Part shown: positions 58,627 through 64,000 of the stretch, in pieces | Numbering within the stretch: the first letter of the stretch is position 1 | Layout: each line of letters starts with the position of its first letter | Assembly (NCBI RefSeq): GCF_033568475.1 | Contig: NC_133122.1 | Location: forward strand, 18,470,206 to 18,534,205 | Length of the DNA: 64,000 nt | Reading direction: 5' to 3' | From: Henckelia pumila | Taxonomy: Eukaryota > Streptophyta > Magnoliopsida > Lamiales > Gesneriaceae | Notes under the pieces: generated by a model | The model's database searches: none | What the model was told of the DNA's origin: nothing | Seen by the model: only the letters and a program-made list of their open reading frames with translations | Program-made: the position numbers and the translations under genes

Positions 58627-59100
58627 GAGTTATCAAGTATAATGACTTTTAAGAACCTCTAGTAGCTAGCTCCAGGTCATGAGACCCCTTTGATGATCTA
58701 AAAAATTATATTGACTTCTTATAACATATATTAATTGCATATTTAAGATAATTGATTAAATTCGCGAATAAGAGATCTGTTCGAGGATTCTAGTACAAGG
58801 ATATCACCTTTAATTTATAATATATTTAAATATAACAATGACTTTTTTGATATCGGGTTTGTAGTACAATTGGTCTCATATGTCCGTCAATTGACGAAGA
58901 CTCGAGTTCGAGTTCTCCCCCCTTTTAATCAATATAGACACACACACACCTATATATTTATATATTTATAATTATAATTATAATTTATAACAATGACTTT
59001 TAAGAACCTCTGGTAGCTAGTGGTGAGAAGCCTTGATTATTTCTCTAAAAACTCAATTGGATTCTCATAACATTAATTAATTGATTAAGGCTAATTAAAC
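58627..59100. repeat. diverged tandem duplication, second copy split by a SINE
   Basis: AATGACTTTTAAGAACCTCT(A/G)GTAGCTAG occurs at about 58641 and again at about 58990. Similar sequence continues downstream in both copies (CTTATAACATATATTAATTG against CTCATAACATTAATTAATTG). The sequence before the second copy was separated from it by the SINE at 58847-58985. Confidence 0.65.
58847..58985 (+). mobile_element. tRNA-derived SINE with 16-bp target duplication
   Basis: A tRNA-like head carries an A-box-like word (TAGTACAATTGG, 58862-58873) and a B-box-like word (GAGTTCGAGTTCTC, 58904-58917) at tRNA-like spacing. A short body and an AT-rich tail follow. The whole is flanked by a perfect 16-bp direct repeat TATAACAATGACTTTT (58831-58846 and 58986-59001). 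About 139 bp. The family is not identified. Confidence 0.75.
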
Positions 59101-59639
59101 AAGATTTGGACATGTCCATCTACCTTAATTACGATTTGCAGAGTTTAATTCCAAACTATATTAATTAAGTCGGCGAATATCTTTCTTTCGGTGTTTATTA
59201 ATTGGTTGATTTAAGTTAATATAGAATACGTGCACACAAATAATCAAAATTTTAAATTTCTTACTTCTTCACGAGACCTTGTTGCTAAACATTTAATTTG
59301 CCCGCTCCAAATTAATTTTTGATTTTACAAATTGTCCCCTTTTTTGACTTTTGTTTATTGGATTTAAATGTCATCTTTATCGAACACAATGACCTGATAA
59401 TTTTTTTTTTATTTTAAAAAAACAGAATAATTACAAACCTATGCGTAACATGAATCGCTAGACGAATTTGATTCAATTATTTCGCATGTGGCAATGCATC
59501 ATGCATGTTAATTACCATATGCTGTCAGTCAAGTTTCGGCTTGCATCCAGAAGTGATATTTTAATAATAAATAAACTGAAAAATCGACAAACTTTATATA
59601 TGGTATTAAAAATATCTATCATTATATAAATTTTTATGA
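59101..59639. other. intergenic, nothing recognised
   Basis: AT-rich sequence without a supported gene, RNA or clear repeat. Confidence 0.45.
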
Positions 59640-60020
59640 CAATATTATTATTAATTTATGTATTACTTATCTTACCCAATCTAACGTTCTTCTCGTCATA
59701 TTATTTATTTATCTATTTATTAATTAATTATTTTACATAAATCAAAACATTAATTATATTTCTTACATCAATCAAATCATTGAATTTAAATTACTATATT
59801 ACCCTTATAAATAATAGTATTCATATTTTATTTATTGTTAAAAGGACAAATGACAATTTTGTATTTTTATATAAAATTCAATCAATCAAATCAAATAAAC
59901 TATAATTTATCAATCAAATCAAATATTATATTCACTATCATTTCTTATTTATTTTTTATAACATTACATTACTTATATATATATATTATTTATCATTTCA
60001 CTCAAACCAGAGTATCATCT
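59640..60020. mobile_element. AT-rich MITE, copy 2 of the element at 36.3 kb
   Basis: The core words ACGTTCTTCTCGTCATATTA, ATTTATTGTTAAAAGGACAA and AATCAATCAAATCAAATAAAC are shared with 36325-36699 in the same order. The GGCACCGTT termini are not preserved here. Non-coding. Confidence 0.55.
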
Positions 60021-62094
60021 CATTACCCAATTTGTATATACGTTATATTTATTATACCCAAGCCAGCACCATTTTATTTATTTATTTATTTATGTTTACA
60101 AAATATAGGTTTAATATATCTGAACAATCTTCTATTTGATCCACACCCGCAACTACTATGATCCACCCCCCATTCAATCTTTGCTAAATGCTAAATGGAA
60201 AAATAATTAATCATGATGTGCTTGCTTGCTTGCATTGCATAATTTGCATGAAGTCTATATATTTCCTCACATGTTATCCATATTCTTATTATAATTATTG
60301 TAGCTTCCTCCCTAGTGGATTAGCGTGTGAATTAATGGTGATCGGCACCTCCCAAGGTAAACAGAAATAAAATTTATATTCAATATTATAATATGCATGC
60401 ATATAATAATTTGAACCCCTAATCGAATCTCCCTAAATCAATTTGTTGGTCCACCTTTTATCCTAAAATTCTCATCTGATAATTCTTCAAATTTAATTAG
60501 TATTTGTTTAATCGAGAGTTTGTGAATTGTGATGAGAAATATACTGTGTTCGATCGTCAGATTTTTCAACTCGGATCCGACTTCTGAATTAGGTACAAGG
60601 AGGGCTAGCATTCATGTTATAGGTACACAAACTTGTTGGGAAAAGAAGCAAGTGGAATCAAGAAAATATTTTTAGACGTTTGGATTTGTTTTGGCTATTG
60701 AAATCCAATAATGTGGACGAGATGGCCGGGGAATTTGATATTGCTGCATAGAGGTAGTATCCGATCTGTAGTATCAACGGCCATTATTGGCACAATGTTT
60801 GTGCTTGTGGACACCACGAAGTTAAATTGAAATTGAACTATTGGATATAGTGTAAGGATATTATCCTATGCGCGATAGCATCTCATCAACCTTGTAACGA
60901 TAAAGATCACGGAATACAAGTTTTTTTTAATGAAACATGCTAGAACCTGTAATAGATAGGACAATTTTTACAATTATTGATTGGAAGATTCTGGAGGTAG
61001 AGATTTTAGGTTAATTATATAATATTTTTGAATCCAATATTATCTCTGTTATTTTTCTTAATTATTTTTAAGAAAAATGTCATCCTAAGTTAAACATAAA
61101 ATGTATTTCAAACACAATTCTTATTGATTTGCACAGTAAGTTCTTTGTGTAAATTAAAGAGAAACAGTAATATATTTGTTATTAAAATTATCTATATTAC
61201 ACATTTTTCGCCATAATCTTTTTAGCCTCGATGGCGCTAAACTCCCAACAAAGCGAGAAGTATACCTTATGAAAAAACCCATCTCATCTATAATATATAC
61301 TTATAAATGAGGCACACGCATTGCGTGTATAACATAATATACACATATTATATACGATACAAACGTAATGTATTTATATATTTAAAATATTTTCATATAA
61401 ATGATGTTTAAGATTAAAGACTAAAAATCCAAAAATATTATATTTTTTGTAAAAATCCTAGATGTGATATCATAATAAAAATGTTAAAAATATTTTTTTG
61501 TAATATTATTTTAATTAAATATGGATGTAATCATTTAAAAATTCAAAAAAGTGTAGATAATGATGAAATAATAATTTGTTTTTTAATCTAATAATTTTTT
61601 AGATATGATGGTTATAGATAAATAAAAATTGACCGAAATATGTTTTTATGAGATTTTTTTTATTAAATTAAGATGAAGTGTTTTTTGTAATTTTTCAAGG
61701 GTAGTACTTTTGGTTTATCAAAAATTATACCATGACCCTAAATTTGTTACTCTAGGCCCTCTTGTATTATATAATACTATTATTTCGCTGCACGCATTGT
61801 GTGCTTGTTCAATCTGTTTTTTAAAATAAAAATAAAAAATAAATAGATATATCAAAATTTCAAAATTAGTATTATTTTCGTAAATAAAAAAGCATCAAAG
61901 AACAAAAATTGAATATTATTTTGATAAATAAATAATAAAACATATAATGGCTAAAAAGGAATAAACAAATATAAAATGACTAATTACCTAATAATTTTGA
62001 ATTTATTAAAAATTAAGTTATGATATTGTTTGAAGACGAGTCAAAACGGGTTGGTCCATTGGGCCCCCGGTTGGCCTGCCTTTTAGAATAAAAA
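60021..62094. other. intergenic, no gene recognised
   Basis: AT-rich sequence. Segments at about 60540-60900 have more balanced composition but no open frame of note. Short GCACACGCATTGCGTGT-type hairpins near 61311-61331 and 61787-61806 resemble Helitron 3' hairpins without a complete end. Confidence 0.45.
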
Positions 62095-62390
62095 AAAAAT
62101 TACTGTTTAAAATTCTCCAATCCAATTTTGAGATTTTGAGAGTGAAAGTCTACTCGGCTAAAGCCCTCGCCAAATCATATGCATATATGCTCCACCGTCC
62201 ATATCCACACCGTGCAGCTATTCGAGTTCACCGGTCTCCACCGTCAGAGTCCCGTCCACGGCTCCGCCGTTCACCAGTCCCCAGCGTCTGTATGAGGCTT
62301 TCTTTTCTTTATTCTTCTTATTTGAAACTCAGTGTTTCCGTTATTATTTGTGACTTTTCACATTTCTGGATTAGTTGACCTGCCATTGTT
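62095..62390 (+). other. possible 5' UTR exon region of the OCP3-like gene
   Basis: A GC-richer, pyrimidine-rich stretch (CTCCACCGTCC, CGTCAGAGTCCCGTCC, CTCCGCCGTTCACC) about 0.8-1.0 kb before the OCP3 start codon, unlike the AT-rich surroundings. A possible 3' splice site (CTTGCTTGCCGCAG, ending at about 63057) lies shortly before the ATG. A leader exon with an intron in the 5' UTR would explain both. An unrelated short gene or fossil is also possible. Confidence 0.35.
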
Positions 62391-63114
62391 ATCCATGAGC
62401 ATGCTAATTAATTCTTAAAGGTTGAATTCGTAAGTTTATGGTTAGTCTGTTAGATGTGAGATAAAGATGAAAAATTTGTTTATAAATTATTTAATTTGGC
62501 TGTAAAATGATTGAAATGGTTTGATTTTTTTTAAAAAAAATTGGCAGACAGATATGTAACCAAAAATTTGTAATTTCAGAGCATAGATTAATATAATATA
62601 GATTATATATTGTTTGGGACACTATGAGCTTATTGATTCAAATTTGTAGAGCATACGTATCTTGTAACTAATCAAGAAAATTAGTCAATCTTGATTATTG
62701 TGTTTTTTCTAATAGTCCATCAAATAGATGCAGATATCTGTATTAGCTGAATTCAAGAGTAGTTATCCTAATCAAACATGAAGCGAGTCTATGCAAATGT
62801 GAGTGTATCTTGTAGTTTGAGGGTGCCCATTTTTAACGTAGACGGCCAAAGACATCTAAGATAGGGCCTCTAGCTTGGGGCGATGTTACCAGAGCATAAT
62901 TGAGACATGAGTATTTTGTGGAGTTTGAAAATACTAAATTTGTGTCTTATAAAATGAATATATATAGTAAATTCGTTGAAGTACTTTGTAAATCTTGAAA
63001 CAACTTTTAGATGTTCCCAAATGCGTGTGTGAGTAGTTGTAGCCTTGCTTGCCGCAGATTATTTGTTAGATATTAAAAGGAAGCAGGATAATCTTGTGAC
63101 TATAGAGAAGCAAA

Positions 63115-63781
63115 ATGGCGGCGACGACTCTTGGGATACCCATTGCAATCCCTGGTAGTAGTTCCCACAAAAAGTTCATCTTTTTGGGTCATCCCAAAAA
63201 CATCCGATTTAATCAGTCTCCTTCTTCACACGGCACCGTCATTGTTTACTCCAGCCGCCGGAGAAAAAACGCCATCACTCCCACACCTGCTAAGGAAATA
63301 CACAAGGTGCTGATATACGTTTTGTGCATTTTTTTCACATTCGGGGAAAAAAATCTTAAAAGTTGAAGGGCAACTGGTTTATGAAGCTTTGTGCTGTATG
63401 CAGAAAACTTTGAGTCATAAAAATCTGGAAGAAGATGATGATATAGATGAGGATGCTTTCGAGGCACTATTTAGTCAGCTCGAAGAAGATTTGAAAAAGG
63501 ATGGTTTGATTGATGAGGATGGTGAGGATGACTTTTTAAGTGAGGAAGAACTTGCAAAACTTGAGCATGAACTAGCCGAGGCTCTCGAGGAAGATGAGCT
63601 TCTTGGGGAATTAGGCTCCATGGCCTACGGAGACAACGATATTGAAGATATCAAAGAAGAATCTGATAATATGGATGATGAGGAAGCGGATGATGAAGAG
63701 GAGGAAATCCCGATAAAGCTCAAGAATTGGCAATCCCGAAGATTGGCCTATGCTCTGAAAGCTGGTCGGCGGAAGAGTAGT
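63115..63781 (+). CDS. OCP3: OCP3-like protein (overexpressor of cationic peroxidase 3), 5' part
   Basis: Two coding exons are visible (63115-63306 and 63404-63781), joined in frame to 190 residues. The donor GTAAGT at 63782 leads into exons beyond the window. The first about 60 residues are rich in serine and basic residues with few acidic ones, as in a plastid transit peptide. A very acidic middle follows (EEDDDIDEDAFEALFSQL, EEELAKLEHELAEALEEDEL). The visible part ends with IKLKNWQSRRLAYALKAGRRKSS, which matches Arabidopsis OCP3 as I recall it. OCP3 restrains jasmonate-linked defence to necrotrophic fungi and affects drought responses. The protein ends in a homeobox-like domain that is not visible here. 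It was first described as nuclear and later as plastid-located. The ATG at 63115 is the only plausible start. Confidence 0.85.
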
Positions 63782-64000
63782 GTAAGTCCCAGTCTTGCTC
63801 GCATCATGTCACTAGTTCTTAGTACGTTGTCATAAAGTTTATAGAATGGTTCTTGTTTTGTTCTAAATGCATTAATTATTATTAGCTAAGAGTAATCTAT
63901 ATAGCTGGAGAACTTGTCGAAGTGATGGACCGGCCCTTTTAGTTGCTCTTCTTACCAGAAAAAAAAAAAAAAGAAGCACTTTTCTATGCTAGTTGAATAC

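Noticed and set aside
58847-58930. Possible tRNA gene
   Set aside because: A-box-like and B-box-like words are present, but the acceptor stem does not pair and a 16-bp target duplication surrounds the unit, so it is a tRNA-derived SINE.

Overview
The window is nuclear DNA from a eudicot plant. It is strongly AT-rich, its genes contain GT-AG introns, and the proteins belong to plant-specific families. The N-terminal extension of the ABCB1 protein resembles the asterid (tomato-type) form, so an asterid, possibly lamiid, source is a reasonable inference, but the species is not determined.

Layout. 1-3270 is the 5' part of a broken Ty3/gypsy LTR retroelement on the minus strand (LTR, primer site, gag, protease, start of reverse transcriptase). 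6053-11972 is a 5.9 kb CACTA (En/Spm-type) DNA transposon with matching ends, a 3-bp target duplication, subterminal repeat arrays and a gene-like interior but no visible transposase. 12.4-13.8 kb holds two tandem inverted-repeat elements. An R2R3-MYB gene of the RAX/MYB36 type lies at 21204-22734 with an inverted-repeat element in its second intron. 23-33 kb is a transposon graveyard: foldback elements, hairpin elements embedded in (TA)n runs, an Au-type SINE, a short Helitron, a Mutator-like long-TIR element and an RNase H remnant.

The gene-rich part is 38.7-49.6 kb. It holds ABCB1 (auxin efflux transporter, 10 coding exons, plus strand), then convergently SNU13/NHP2L1 (5 coding exons, minus) and a BUD20/ZNF593-type zinc-finger ribosome-biogenesis gene (3 coding exons, minus). 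A heavy-metal-associated isoprenylated plant protein (HIPP5/6-type) lies at 54363-56587. The window ends inside an OCP3-type gene (plus strand from 63115), whose C-terminal exons are outside.

How they relate. Most neighbours have unrelated roles: transcription control, auxin transport, metal binding, defence/plastid. The exception is the SNU13-BUD20 pair, both ribosome/snoRNP biogenesis factors on the same strand. Both carry telo-box and site II (TGGGCY) motifs just upstream, as is typical of translation-machinery genes in plants. I found no tRNA or rRNA gene and no CRISPR array, and nothing that I can defend as a wholly new biological system. The most unusual material is the CACTA element with its gene-like cargo and the family of hairpin elements sitting in (TA)n runs.
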